From Eutypa lata (lineage: Eukaryota > Ascomycota > Sordariomycetes > Xylariales > Diatrypaceae), in contig JAKULF010000010.1 in the NCBI GenBank assembly GCA_022661535.1, forward strand, positions 2,480,001 through 2,544,000: 64,000 nt of DNA. The letters run 5' to 3'. Positions 11,618-22,842 of this stretch are shown here, in pieces. A program made the position numbers and the translations under genes. The notes under the pieces are model-generated. The model did not search any database, was not told the origin of the DNA, and saw only the letters and a program-made list of their open reading frames with translations. How positions within the stretch are numbered: the first letter of the stretch is position 1; each line of letters opens with the position of its first letter.

Positions 11618-12073
11618 TGATATCTGTCGCTATGGTTCTGTAAGTGTGCATGCATATCAACTCGTTGGTCTGTTTGGGTATGTAATATATCGTCCCGGCG
11701 TACTTAGTAGTAGGGGGGAACCATGAAACTAGAGATAGGTAGAGACTAAAGAGAGAGGGAAGAAAGGGAGCTCCCTGTATTTAGAAGTAAGCTTTCTGAC
11801 TACCTGCCCGTGTAACCTCTTGATAGGTGTCCCCTTCTAATATGGCTCTTTCCTTTGCTCATTACTTGAACTATGCAGTCAGAATACTTACCGTTAAGTC
11901 CAAGCTAGTTCATTCAATGATAAAGTTTATTTGTGTAGACTATATATGGCTCCGTGTAAAGCATAGTCTAGACATATGGATTGTCCTCGGGTTTTCATCG
12001 TCGCGTCCTCTCTTACGTCCCGCTATTCTAATTCATTCCTAGGCAGGGCAATGTAGAACACGGTTACCGCTAT

Positions 12074-13669
12074 TCAACGCCGTCTACAGAAGGAGAACTT
12101 GGTCCAAATATTCTGTCGCTGCTCAGGTTGCTGCTCAAATAACTTCAATGTCTGCTTAACAATCTTGTCTTCCTGCACAAAGATATCTTTAATTCGTTTT
12201 GACTTATTTAGAGATTTAAAGCCGCCTCTGAAAAGGAATTCAATCTCCCACCCAGGCTGTATCAGATGTTCCCAAAATCTAGGCATGATGTGGCCCGTCG
12301 GGCCAATTAACTCGAAATGACCAGCATTGAACGCTGTTTCGCGAATGCCGGCTAGACGTTTACTTTCCTCATCAGATATTGTCAATACTATGCGATGTGT
12401 GTCTGACACATCTTTCCTTATGTGGTTTCTTACGATACTTATGAAAGTCTTCTCCAGTAAGTGAGTCGGTCAGCCAGTCATCTAAGAGGACAATAGGATG
12501 TCCTGAACCATAGTCCTCGCTTGATTGTATGCTTACCTCGAAATTCAACACCTCCTCGAAGGGGAGAGGGTGAACCGTCCCCTCCCAGTCTCTGAACTTT
12601 ATGGTCTCTAACAACTCGGGGTTCTTTCGTTGAGCGGGATCTCGAAGTTGCGCTCCGTCAACGGACACTTGAGAGGGCTCAGGGCTCCGATCACGAGCTG
12701 AGTTGAAACCACTTTGTGGTGGCTGATTGCCGAGCTTTTCCTCAGTTGTGGTAGGGGCAGTAGTGGCCACTTTTGCGAACTCTTGCAACTTGCGACCGAG
12801 TGACTTCGTGACGGCTAAGACATCGTTTGCCGGCATGACCCTTTCGTCGTTAAGAACCCCATCCACTTGGTGCTTGATGCTATCGATCTCATCCTGGTTA
12901 AACCCTTCGTCTCTCTCTCTTGACCGATATCTGATAAGATCTCTAGAAACTTGAGGCACTACTGTGAGTTGATTGTCCTGGACTTCGGAACTGGATGGTT
13001 CGCCCTCCTGTGTATCCTTACTATCATCACCACCCTCCTCGACTACCATATCGCTATCTGCGTTCGTATTCATAGACTGAAGGCTGCCCAGAAAAGAAGG
13101 AGAACATCTTCGAGCTGGTGTTGGTCTGGTCTAGCACTGAGAACCGGCTCTAGCGTGCCACTTATGTACTGAACCTGAATGGCCATCCCTTTCAACCCAT
13201 TGGCATCTCTCGTTTGAAGCGCAATCAAGGCCGATAGACTGAGGTTCAGGCTGCCAGAACTAGTCTGCAATGCCTGACAATATTTCTGCACATCGTTTCG
13301 TTTGAATGAAAAGTAGATCATGTGGCTCAGGGCCCTCAACTTCCTGCGTTGTTCGGCGAAGCGGACGACGAGCGGGTTGAAGATGTCGAGTAGCTTCTTT
13401 AACGGGTCTAGGGCTTTATTGCAGTTGTCGATAATATCCGCGATTGTATCCTCGATCTTCGCCCGGAGTCTAAGAAGTGATGGAGGAATCGCTGGCGGCT
13501 CCTCCAGAGCCTGCTGTACAGCCTTCACAGCCTTAGTGAAGGAATCTACTTCGATGGCTTTCAGCCGAACGTCCTCCCCCGCAGACCCTATCGCTTCGGC
13601 AGTCTTGTACATAAGCCTGGACACTTGCAGTGCCAGGCTTACGATTCCTACAATGGTGCCTGGATCCAT
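12074..13669 (-). CDS. STAND-type N-terminal domain protein with ubiquitin-like domain
   Basis: Exons: 13669-13170, 13083-12537, 12451-12074; about 474 residues. Start MDPGTIVGIVSLALQVSRL is the typical opening of the fungal N-terminal domain found at the head of NACHT/STAND proteins (Helo-like/Fungal_N type), and helices fill residues 1-200. The middle is acidic, Ser-rich and probably disordered. From about residue 330 (IKFRDWEGTVHPLPFEEVL) through FELIGPTGHIMPRFWEHLI and QPGWEIEFLF it matches the fungal ubiquitin-like domain (ULD type). Intron 1 uses donor GTACAT and acceptor GGGCAG (phase 2), intron 2 uses GTAAGC and ends TGGAG; with both removed the ubiquitin-like domain becomes continuous, which supports the model. 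No NTPase, WD40 or ankyrin region is present. It is probably an adaptor or sensor in incompatibility/innate-immunity-like signalling, which is inference from domain company only. Confidence 0.78.
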
Positions 13670-15662
13670 CTCGACGTGAAGGGATGGCAGTTTTTAGACT
13701 CGTTAGCAAGACTCAAGCAAGAGTTCGGGGGGAAGGGAGAAGAAAGAAAGAAGGGAATAAAATGAAATATGTGTAGGCATAAGACTGAACCTAAGAGTAG
13801 TGACTAGTAGCAGGAGACTTCCAGGCTTCAACCCTCTTTGAGAATCTGTGAGGCTTTCGAGCGCCATACTTGGGCTGTGCCAGCATAGCCGGACTCAGCA
13901 TGGCTTGTTTTATTAACACAAGTAGCACAAGGCACTTGGCTGGGCATAATGCGACAGAGTAACGGGAATGTAGTCCAATGATATGTGACCTGCAACACTA
14001 CGTGCAGCTGCATGTTATATTGGCGGGGGCGGGTTTGAGGCGTCGCTTCTTACACACTGACGACTTGCTGTGCCACCTACATGGCCATCGCACCTGTTGC
14101 TACCAAGCTGCTACTCTCAAATGAAGCAAGCTCTGTAAGTTGTTACTAGCGAAGGTTCAAGGAATAATCATCACCCCGGGCAGGTCTAGGAGGTAAATAA
14201 TGATCACTAGAGTGGAAGCAATTAGGCGGTGGGAAGTGGTGGCAAATGGAAGTAGTGGCGAGTATCACTCATGCATGATAAAGCGTGGTGGCAGGAGCGA
14301 CGGACTAGGGCTATATATATAATTTGAGCAGGTCTCGGACTACATGCACATGTAGAATTGTCTAGGTCCTTAGAAGAATTACCATACTTTTGCACTTCTT
14401 TACTGATATGTATATATTCCTGCATTACCCTTGCTCCAAGTTCCCAAGTCAGATCTCGACCCTGAATATGAGGTTAGTGTACGTCCATACACCGCTTAAC
14501 TTTAGATGGTTAAGAGTTTGTTGTACGCCGGTTCAAGCTTTCCAAGTAGCTTAGAAACACCGGTTTGCGGGCGGTGGCGCTGAGGTCTACTGCCAGAAAC
14601 TTCACGAGGCCACGCCAGTGTGAAGACCAAACATACATACTACAGGGAGATATCGAACTGCTTCCCATTCTAGATAGACCTCAACCTCAACCACCCCTGT
14701 AGGCTTTTATACACGGCATGGTTCAGCACCTTTTGTGTCACCGCTCTTATCTAGGCACAATACAGCTATATCACGTAGTCACCCAAGTTCGTAACAGTGC
14801 TGTTAATGCTTGCCCACTTTATTTCAGGAACTATGTTGACCTGTCCTTCACGGTTAACTAGGACTCTAATATCCAGGTCGCCTTGGATGGGAATACATCC
14901 ATGACCTAGTGACCTCGTTATATTGGGGATGCGATGTCTTATGTCATTGTAGTGAGATCATGCCTAACTAGGTAGCTTGAGAAATGCCCCTCATGGGCAA
15001 ATTAGCTGCATATGAGAAGCCCCCCCCTTTCTTCGTTGATGTATGCTAGGTATCATGACTGCTGCAATACTTCTTCTTCCCGACATATGAGGGCGTCTAA
15101 GTCAGCGTGAGAAACCGTAAGCCGTGGCTTAGAGGTCGGATAAAGAGCAACAGATCAATAATGGGGCTGCGTGTAAGTCTAGATTATTTAATTAATACCG
15201 TAGGTAACTTGGGCGAGACGGCAAGATCAGGAGAACGGAGAAGATAGCATGAGATGTGGTATATGAGTCGGGTTGAATGCTTTATACATCACACAAAAGA
15301 GAACAAAAAAAAATATAGATGTCTCTTCTCTCTTCCTATCCTGCAACCATGCCGCCCAGATGTTGATGTGCCTTTTTCTTTCCGTCCCGGGAGAATCGTG
15401 GTTTTTTTTCTTTCTAATGGGTAGTAGATAAGTGGTGGTAGTAAGACATATACACATGTGGCATCCAAGGACACCTTAGTTTCCTAATTTCCTCTCTCAC
15501 CTCACCTCAACCTCTCTCTCACATTGCTTCTAAACCAAACCAATGCTTTTTTCCCTTGCCATCCGTTGGTCGCCTCCCTCATAATCCCTCAAATAAAAAT
15601 TACTGGAGAGATAGTTCGGGGGGTGGTGCGTCACGCGTGTCTGACAGTGATATCTTTCGCGT
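13670..15662. other. intergenic, nothing recognised
   Basis: About 2 kb between two minus-strand genes. It includes the 5' flank of the STAND-type gene and the 3' flank of COX6, with CT-rich tracts near 15490-15560. Short frames here have no domain or splice support. Confidence 0.65.
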
Positions 15663-16522
15663 TTATTTGGCTTCCTCGGGGAATAGCTCCTCCTTGAGCA
15701 GGATGCCAAGCTCCTCCTTCAGGGGCTTCAGCTCCTGGACGTACTCCTCGTACTGGCCCTTGTTCTCGACCTTGGCCTTGATGCCCTCGAAGATCCGCAC
15801 AGCCGTGGGGTAGTCGTTGACTCTTCTCGCGGCCTTGAGAGCTGCCTGCAGGACGGTGGGGGAGGGGACGAGATCGTATGCGAAAGCGTTGTTCAGGTTG
15901 CGCTAGATAGGTTGAATTGCATGTTAGTTGGTGTTTTCTTATATTTTCGTACTGGCGGCGGTCGTGATAGTCGTGGTGAATTTATGACGCATTGAAGGAC
16001 CCGCCGCGCGTGTTAAAAGGCTATGGTGTGCCATGCGGGTTATGGGGTACAAGAGGGGATGGAACCAACCTGCAGCTCGAAAACATCCTGCACACCATCA
16101 AATTCCTTCTCGTAGCTATTGATGAACTTGAATTAGCCATTGCATTTCCCCCTGCCAGACGCTTTGGGGCCAATTGAGTGGTTTTGGTAGCATTTCCCCG
16201 GAGAGCAACCACCACAGGTCTTGGGCAGCGAAAGTTTTTTCTCCTCTCCAATCCCATAGCTCCCATTACCAATACCACACTCAATCGAGACAAAATGACT
16301 CCCAAAAAGGGTTCCTTACCGCGCAGAGAATTCCTCGAAAGTTTCTTCGTGGTGTTCGCTTGGTCGGGAAACGCTGGTGCTGAAGTTGAGGCTGGAGCCG
16401 GCGACGAGACCCGGAACGAAAGAGGCGCTCGCCCGAGCGGGAGCAACAGGTCGGTTTGCGCGGAAAAAGGACTTCGAAGGCCCGGCGCGGGCAGCGATTC
16501 GTAGTAGGGAGGTGGAAGACAT
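15663..16522 (-). CDS. COX6: cytochrome c oxidase subunit 6 (COX6 / mammalian COX5A family)
   Basis: Exons: 16522-16320, 16115-16070, 15902-15663; 162 residues. The N-terminus (MSSTSLLRIAARAGPSK, rich in Arg/Ser/Ala) is a mitochondrial targeting sequence. The mature protein starts around HHEETFEEFSAR and continues across introns as YEKEFDGVQDVFELQ, RNLNNAFAYDLVPSP, AARRVNDYPTAVRIFEGIK and ends ELFPEEAK. These are hallmark stretches of the helical COX5A/Cox6 subunit of complex IV on the matrix side. Introns have donors GTAAGG and GTTGGT and acceptors AATAG and TCTAG; both joins keep the frame. The length agrees with fungal homologues. It is a nuclear-encoded subunit of the respiratory chain. 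No unusual residues were seen. Confidence 0.95.
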
Positions 16523-19500
16523 TTTTCGGATTTATTTACTTGTTTTCTTTTTTATTTATTCATTAATTAAGGGAAGGGAGTGGAGAGATTGGTTGGTAGT
16601 AGGTGGTGATGCTGGTTCACTTTTGAGTAACAAAGTAACTCAAGTGTGTGTGTGGGTGTGGGTATGGGATGGGATTTGAAGTTTTGGAGATTGCAAAGTG
16701 TCGTACGGTCGGATAACGCTTACGGTAAGGATTTCTTTCCTCTGGCCAGTGCTACTAACTTCTAAACTTTCAACTACGTGCCACTGCTGCACAGTCTATT
16801 GGTAGTTCCACCCCCGGTTACGAAGTAGGTAGGTTTTTTAACACCAGCATTATCCGATATGGTAGAAGTGGGAATTAGGTCATCAATTCCCCTTATCTAA
16901 TTGGATATAATCGGCGATCTGGGATTCTTAGTGGCCTGATACGCCCACTTATTATACTTACCTGCGGTTTTGTTACCAGCTAATAATTCGAGTTATGTAT
17001 GATTTTACCATGTTATCATTGGGCGGGGGTTACCGTTCATCCTTAACATTTAAAGAGAGAACCTTTAAAGAGAAGAAAGCTCGGTTGACACACCTGACCT
17101 GGATTCGGGATGCCGGGAATCTAGCTGAGATACTGTGAATAGCCGAACCTGGTCCAAGCTGTCATGCCACGATAGAACATGCGGGCTGCAACATGCCATA
17201 CGTACGCAAGACGTCATTTGGGACTTCGGATCAGTCCATCCAGTTGTCAATGAAACAAAATACTACTTTATCATGTAATATATATGCCGGAATAGTCTAT
17301 TAATATCAAGATACTATAGTATTCAACTACTTACCTAACCCACTCTGCCCACTTTCAAACAAAGTGGTGGTTCAAAAGACCAGGTATGTAGGTAGCGAAG
17401 ATGTGTCTGCCCAGTTTTATACAGCGATGCACCAGCCCTACGAGCATCACTGCCTGTAGGATGCCGTTCACGAATCTGTGTAGCCCCCGCGCCTCCCCCT
17501 CATTCCTACGTGCGAATGTAATGTAAAGTAATCGCGTAAATAGACTCTACCTAGTGCCGATTCCGTCGAAACCGGCATTGTCCCCTACAGATTTCTAGCA
17601 GAAATGGGGATTACCAGAAAGTGAGCCAGTCAATCCATCTACGTAGACGAATGCCCTCAACATCAACCTCTAAAATAGGCAACTAAATTAAGGCATGTTA
17701 AAAGGTCTTACCTCTGGGAGTCATTTATAACCTCCAAAGACGAAGTTGGCTGAGAGGGGACGTATTGTATCCTGAGTCCGATTTACAAAGGACCCTGAGC
17801 TGCTAGTTGGACGATGGTCATGGATATCTGAATCAAGGGCAAATAGGACTTCTATCGCCTAGACACTCGTCAAGGCTTGTGTCCACCGTCCTTGTAATCA
17901 GCATTGGGACGGAACCCCTAGGAGTCTTGGCTTCGTGCACGCGACCTTCGATGTACTGTTGCACGAAGGCATTCGCTGAACGCTGTATGCAGCTGAAGCT
18001 TACCTCTCGATGCATGTGTTCAAGTCGAAGCCAATTGCCGTAGATATATAAAATATAAAGGGTCTCGTTGCTTCTCCATCACACGTAGTGTGTCGCTGCC
18101 GTGTTTAACCCCTCATGCTCTTGGTATAGGGGCCCGTTGATATCTTACTACTATCCAAGGTCTGCGACAAGAAGTATGCTTAGTTTCTTACGGAAACCTC
18201 CGAAAGACTGGTTCGGGGACCTTTGAGAGGCCGTTTGTAGTTGATGCGAACTGCAATCATTGTGAATGCTAGACTTCGTACTTTTGGTGATATTTCCTTA
18301 AATTGTCGTGTTTATCTCCCTATTCGTAAAAGCAACAGATTGTCTGGCATCAGATTCGAAGAAAACGAGGCAGGTGGTTTGCAGGAGGCTGGAGCAAGAC
18401 TTAGAACTATGTCTGATTTGTGTAATGTCGTCTATCATCAGATTGAAGGGATCTATTACTCGAACGATGAAAATGAATTCGCAAGCGTTACTGTATGTAG
18501 TCGTTGAATCGAGGCTATAAATCCTTCTTCTACGTGGGCTCTACCATGACGAATTTAGGCGGCTGCGAATTAGAGACCATATAAGACATGCGGCGCGAAG
18601 GAAGATCTGCAGAAATGGTTGCAAGCTACTCGCAGCACATAAGTAATCTTGGAGGGCTGATTTCGAAGATTACGTGTCAACTCCAAAGGTAAGTAAGCAA
18701 GCTTGCAGGGCGTTTCATCTGTTGATTCGCTAGGAGTTTTCAGTAAAACAGGAGATCTCGTGGCTACCGACGTTCCGAGGCTGCAGTCAGGTTACAGCTA
18801 CCAGACGATCTGGACAAGCTATTCAACAATGCGATGGAGAGATATGCATTCCCCGCCGTTGAAGCTGACGTCAACTACATGTGGCTAGAACAAACTGCAT
18901 TATACAACAAATCAGAATTAAGATATATTCGGAACGAACTTGTACCGATATGTATCCAATGCGAATAATGGCATAGTTCATAGAAGGTATGTGTATTCAC
19001 GGAGTTGTCGGAATATTCATCACAAGCTCGAGCACTAGAAAACGACCGAGGCTTTTTAGAAGGATCTTAAGAGCGAATATCGCGCTTATACCGCGGGTCG
19101 GCTTGATCATGCACCAGGTGGGCTTCGAATTGTATCAGACAACGGTCAGTTTCGTAGTCGATGGAATAAGCTTTTGGGGATCGCAGTTCATCGGCACGGA
19201 ACCAGTTGATAGAGATGATGCCCCCGTTGCATACCGACTTCTGTATATGTTTTCCGACTCGGGATCAACAGGCTTCGAGTGAGATTGGTTCTCCAAGATT
19301 CCCAACAATTCGTGGTCTCCACAATCGGGCTTTTGTTGAAGCAAGCTGGCAGGAGAGAGGAGCGGACTTTACATTACCTTTGATTACCTACTACATCGAA
19401 CTTTCAGGAAGGGGGAAGCTTGCAACAATCACGTGCTCTCGAATTGCTTTGATTAAGGGAAGGGTTGAATAAGCAGCCATTGGCCAATGGGAATCAAAGG

Positions 19501-20402
19501 AATCTACAAATAACGCAGCTAATAATAAGTCATTTATTTCATAAAAGACCCAGGACTGCCAGGGCTGTCAGAGAACGCGATCTGGCGATGTAAGCCAAGT
19601 TTTTAACGTTTGCGCGGGCGCGACGCAAGCCGCGGGATGCGTCCAGTTCCTCAAGGTATGGATGGGTTGTATGTATACACATACTACGTACGTAGCAACG
19701 CAACAGGTGTCAGCTCGGCTCTAGTCGGTACCTTAAAAGTAACGTTTAAGGGGTTCTATCGCGTTCGGCTTTTACTTCTATGTACCTAACAAGTATGCCT
19801 GATATTCCCTAGCAAGCCTAGGTAAGCGGCCGAGACAGGGGGTTTAGCGCGGTTTAATGGGGTTAATTGGAGATTATGAGATTAGATACCCCATGTACCT
19901 AAAAGTTTTAGTCCAAATGAGATGCAAAAATATTTCCCCTTATGATAAAATACTAAAAGGTAATCAACGCTCTCTTACTTTTATTATTTTTATGTCCTTC
20001 CTCCTTGTCCTGTCCCGCCTTTTTTAACTTCTCTTTTTCTTCCTTTGCACGGCTCTTATTTGTTTTTATACGCGGAACCATCAATTGTCGTCGGGTGTCT
20101 GCCCTATCTTTCTGGTTCTGCCTTTGGGGTTGTTGTTTGGTCATTCCTTCTTACCAAACTTTTTTATTTACTTCATCCCCTTCACCGTCACAGTCACCGA
20201 TCTTGCGACCTTTCACATCTACGAGTGGTACTACATTCGATCCTCAGAAGAAATAGGTGGCTTAGATTTTAATTGTCACCTATACGCGATCTACGTGTCA
20301 CATTAGAAAGAGAGAACAGCGGATCGACCGACAAACCTCGGCTTACGTTAGAGGGCAGAATATACAGAGAAAAGATAGATAAAGGAGGGAAAAGTCGCCA
20401 TC
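16523..20402. other. long divergent intergenic region with one decayed coding island
   Basis: Nearly 4 kb between COX6 (minus) and the elongase gene (plus). The parts next to each gene are presumed promoters. The middle (about 18.2-19.3 kb) has coding-like stretches in shifting frames, treated separately. No transposon termini or RNA genes were recognised. Confidence 0.55.
18786..18968 (+). pseudogene. coding-like remnant, family unknown
   Basis: A frame reads QLPDDLDKLFNNAMERYAF, then VEADVNYMWLEQTALYNKS and ends VPICIQCE-stop, with the residue bias of a real helical protein. It has no start codon in a sensible place. Upstream on the same strand (about 18300-18620) other coding-like stretches (for example FRRLRIRDHIRHAARRK) are separated by stops and frame changes. 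I could not join them by introns. It is most likely an eroded gene. Confidence 0.25.
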
Positions 20403-21602
20403 ATGTCGAGCCCAACTCCTGCTGCCCTTTGGGACTCGTTCCCTATCCCCACCGTGGACCGCCCTTTCGGGATACATTTATGGCCATACTTCAGCAAGGC
20501 CTGGGAATCGGTGATCGGCTATCCGGCTGAAGACTTCAGATTCCACGCTGGTCAAACGCCCATGTCAACGTTGAAGGAGACATCCATCTTCGTTGTCATA
20601 TACTACGCCATTATCTTTGGTGGCCGTGAATGGATGCGCAACCGACCGGCTTTCAAGCTAAAGGGGCTATTCTTGGTCCATAACTTTTACCTCACTGCTA
20701 TCAGCGCTATACTCCTGGTTCTCTTCATTGAACAACTTGTCCCCACTCTTGTTCGCAATGGCCTTTTCTACGCCATCTGCGACGCTGACGGTGGCTGGAC
20801 TCAGCCAATGGTCGTCTTGTACTACGTACGTAAAATACCTGTTTCGAATTCGTGTCTGGGAATAAATGTCTAACATAAGCTAGTTGAACTACCTCACCAA
20901 GTACCTGGAGTTGTTGGACACTGTTTTCCTCTTCCTCAAGAAGAAGCCCCTAAGTAAGTAGCGACCATCCTACTCGACCGATAATTCCAGTTTACTAATG
21001 CTCAATAGCCTTCCTCCACTGCTACCACCATGGTGCTACTGCTGTTCTCTGCTACACCCAATTGATCGGAAACACGGCTGTTTCCTGGGTCCCCATCACT
21101 CTGAACCTGACCGTCCACGTCGTGATGTACTGGTACTACTTCCAGAGCGCCCGCGGCATCAGAATCTGGTGGAAGGAGTGGGTCACTCGTCTGCAGATCA
21201 TTCAGTTCATCATTGATCTCGGTACGTCCAATATCCAAGCACAACAGAACCCGGCATGTTAGCTAACAGAATCGCGCAGGCTTTGTATACTTCGCGTCTT
21301 ACACCTACTTCACGTCCCGGTACTTCCCTGAGATGCCCAGTGCTGGCAAATGCGCCGGAGAGGAATTTGCCGCCTTCGCTGGTATCGGTGTCCTCAGCTC
21401 CTACCTCGTCCTCTTCATCTTGTTCTACATTGCCACTTACCAGAAGGACCGGAAGGCCCCAAGTGCGCGCAAGTCTCTCCGCCGCATGTCCCAGGCCCCT
21501 CTGCCCGACCCCCATGTCAACCCTACCATTGATACGCTGGGCCAGGCTAGGGCCACCGGCTCAAAGACCAACGGCGTTTCAACCCGTTCCCGTAAGGCAT
21601 AA
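20403..21602 (+). CDS. fatty acid elongase, ELO (GNS1/SUR4) family
   Basis: Exons: 20403-20825, 20884-20953, 21009-21221, 21280-21602; 342 residues. It is the condensing enzyme (3-ketoacyl-CoA synthase) of microsomal fatty acid elongation. Diagnostic motifs appear only after splicing: [17 protein letters not shown] at the exon 2 end, the histidine box [11 protein letters not shown] across intron 2, then VMYWYYF and [11 protein letters not shown]. Several hydrophobic segments match a multi-spanning ER membrane protein. The C-terminal tail is basic ([10 protein letters not shown] and a final RSRKA), lysine-containing but not a strict KKXX signal. Intron 3 has an AGCTAACA branch site. Fungi have paralogues for medium and very long chains; the sequence alone does not tell me which chain length this one makes. 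Confidence 0.93.
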
Positions 21603-22842
21603 ATGGCATTTACCTTATTATGCAGGCGTACGCTAGACGCGATGGACCAGATTGCCCTTAGGGCAATGCTTCGAAACATTTGATCAAACCCAGATCTTGG
21701 GTGCAATCGTTGCCCGCCATGGGCTTATTCATATCATGTATTACTGAACTTAAAAACCGATACGACGAAGGAGATCCATCGAAACAGAACATGATGATAA
21801 TGTTGACTGGTGGCGGGTGGGGGTTTTGCGGGTTGGTAATGTGTATAAATATGTGGATAAGAAAAAGAATAGCACTTATAGGAGTTTATGGCGGGGTCTA
21901 CGCTTTGGGATGATGTGGGCATCAGGAGATAGGTTGGAGAATTGGGCATCTCATAGGCAAAGAAAAGGGGGAGATGGATGTCTTTCCCCTAATGTCGTAC
22001 TACCTAGGCCTCTACACGGCCTCAGAGGGCATCATATATGACTTAGTATTAATAGAACAAAAAATTAATCACCACATGGTAATTGTTCAACTCATAGATT
22101 TGATGGATTATGTCTGGCCCTTCGAGAAGCCCATTAGCGCGGAAAAGAACTACGCATCCATACTGAGGTTAATCTCCATGCGGTACAGTTTACGAAGTAC
22201 ATCAGGGGGTTCTTAGCCCTTTTAGCCCTTACTAATGTCATTAAATATCTCATCCATAATCTCACATTGATGCTCCTATTCTCGCCGGTGTCTATCAACC
22301 TCGCCTAGCATTTGCCTGGTTCGCAAGCATGGATTTCGGGGCTCATTGACATTGAAGTCACAAAAAAGCGAGAGTCAAGCAGAAACCATGCGTTTGCAAT
22401 AAGCCCAGCAATACGTTTCGATTTTCCACTAACCTCCAAGTAGGAAAAGGGGGTTCGATGAACTTGTCATCGGAAAATTACCTGTATGACGGGCAGCGCA
22501 ATGGAAGTGCCCTATATTCCTTTAAATCACCGTGATAGACACGCTCTACTTTTCGTAACTCTATACCATGTGCTAAACCTAGTAAACCATACTGGCTTGC
22601 TAGAACGTGTATCGTGAGTAAGAAACTCGAATATCGACTCGGGAATTCGACGTTCTCCTTATATTCTAAAAACATCGGGTTTGGTCTAATTGGCATATTT
22701 ACTTACATAGTTACGATAGCTACAAGCTCCAGTACCAAACTTCAGCTACACGACCTAATACTAGTACAGTGTGATATCATAACCTCATCTCTCCCATTTC
22801 ATCTATCTGCCTGCGTCCTTCCCCCTACTGCCTCCTCTAACT
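21603..22842. other. convergent intergenic region, nothing recognised
   Basis: About 1.2 kb between the 3' ends of the elongase gene and the 6-phosphogluconate dehydrogenase homologue. Short frames have no recognisable motif. Confidence 0.65.

Larger units (their letters stand above)
10773..12073. other. intergenic with simple repeats
   Basis: Convergent intergenic space between the chromodomain gene and the STAND-type gene. It holds an 18-G run, a GAAC-type tetranucleotide tract and a TG dinucleotide tract (listed separately). Open frames here are by-products of low-complexity sequence. Confidence 0.7.

Noticed and set aside
17040..17075. Short repeat of TTTAAAGAGA with partial inverted symmetry
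   Set aside because: Only about ten bases and close spacing; likely chance or slippage.
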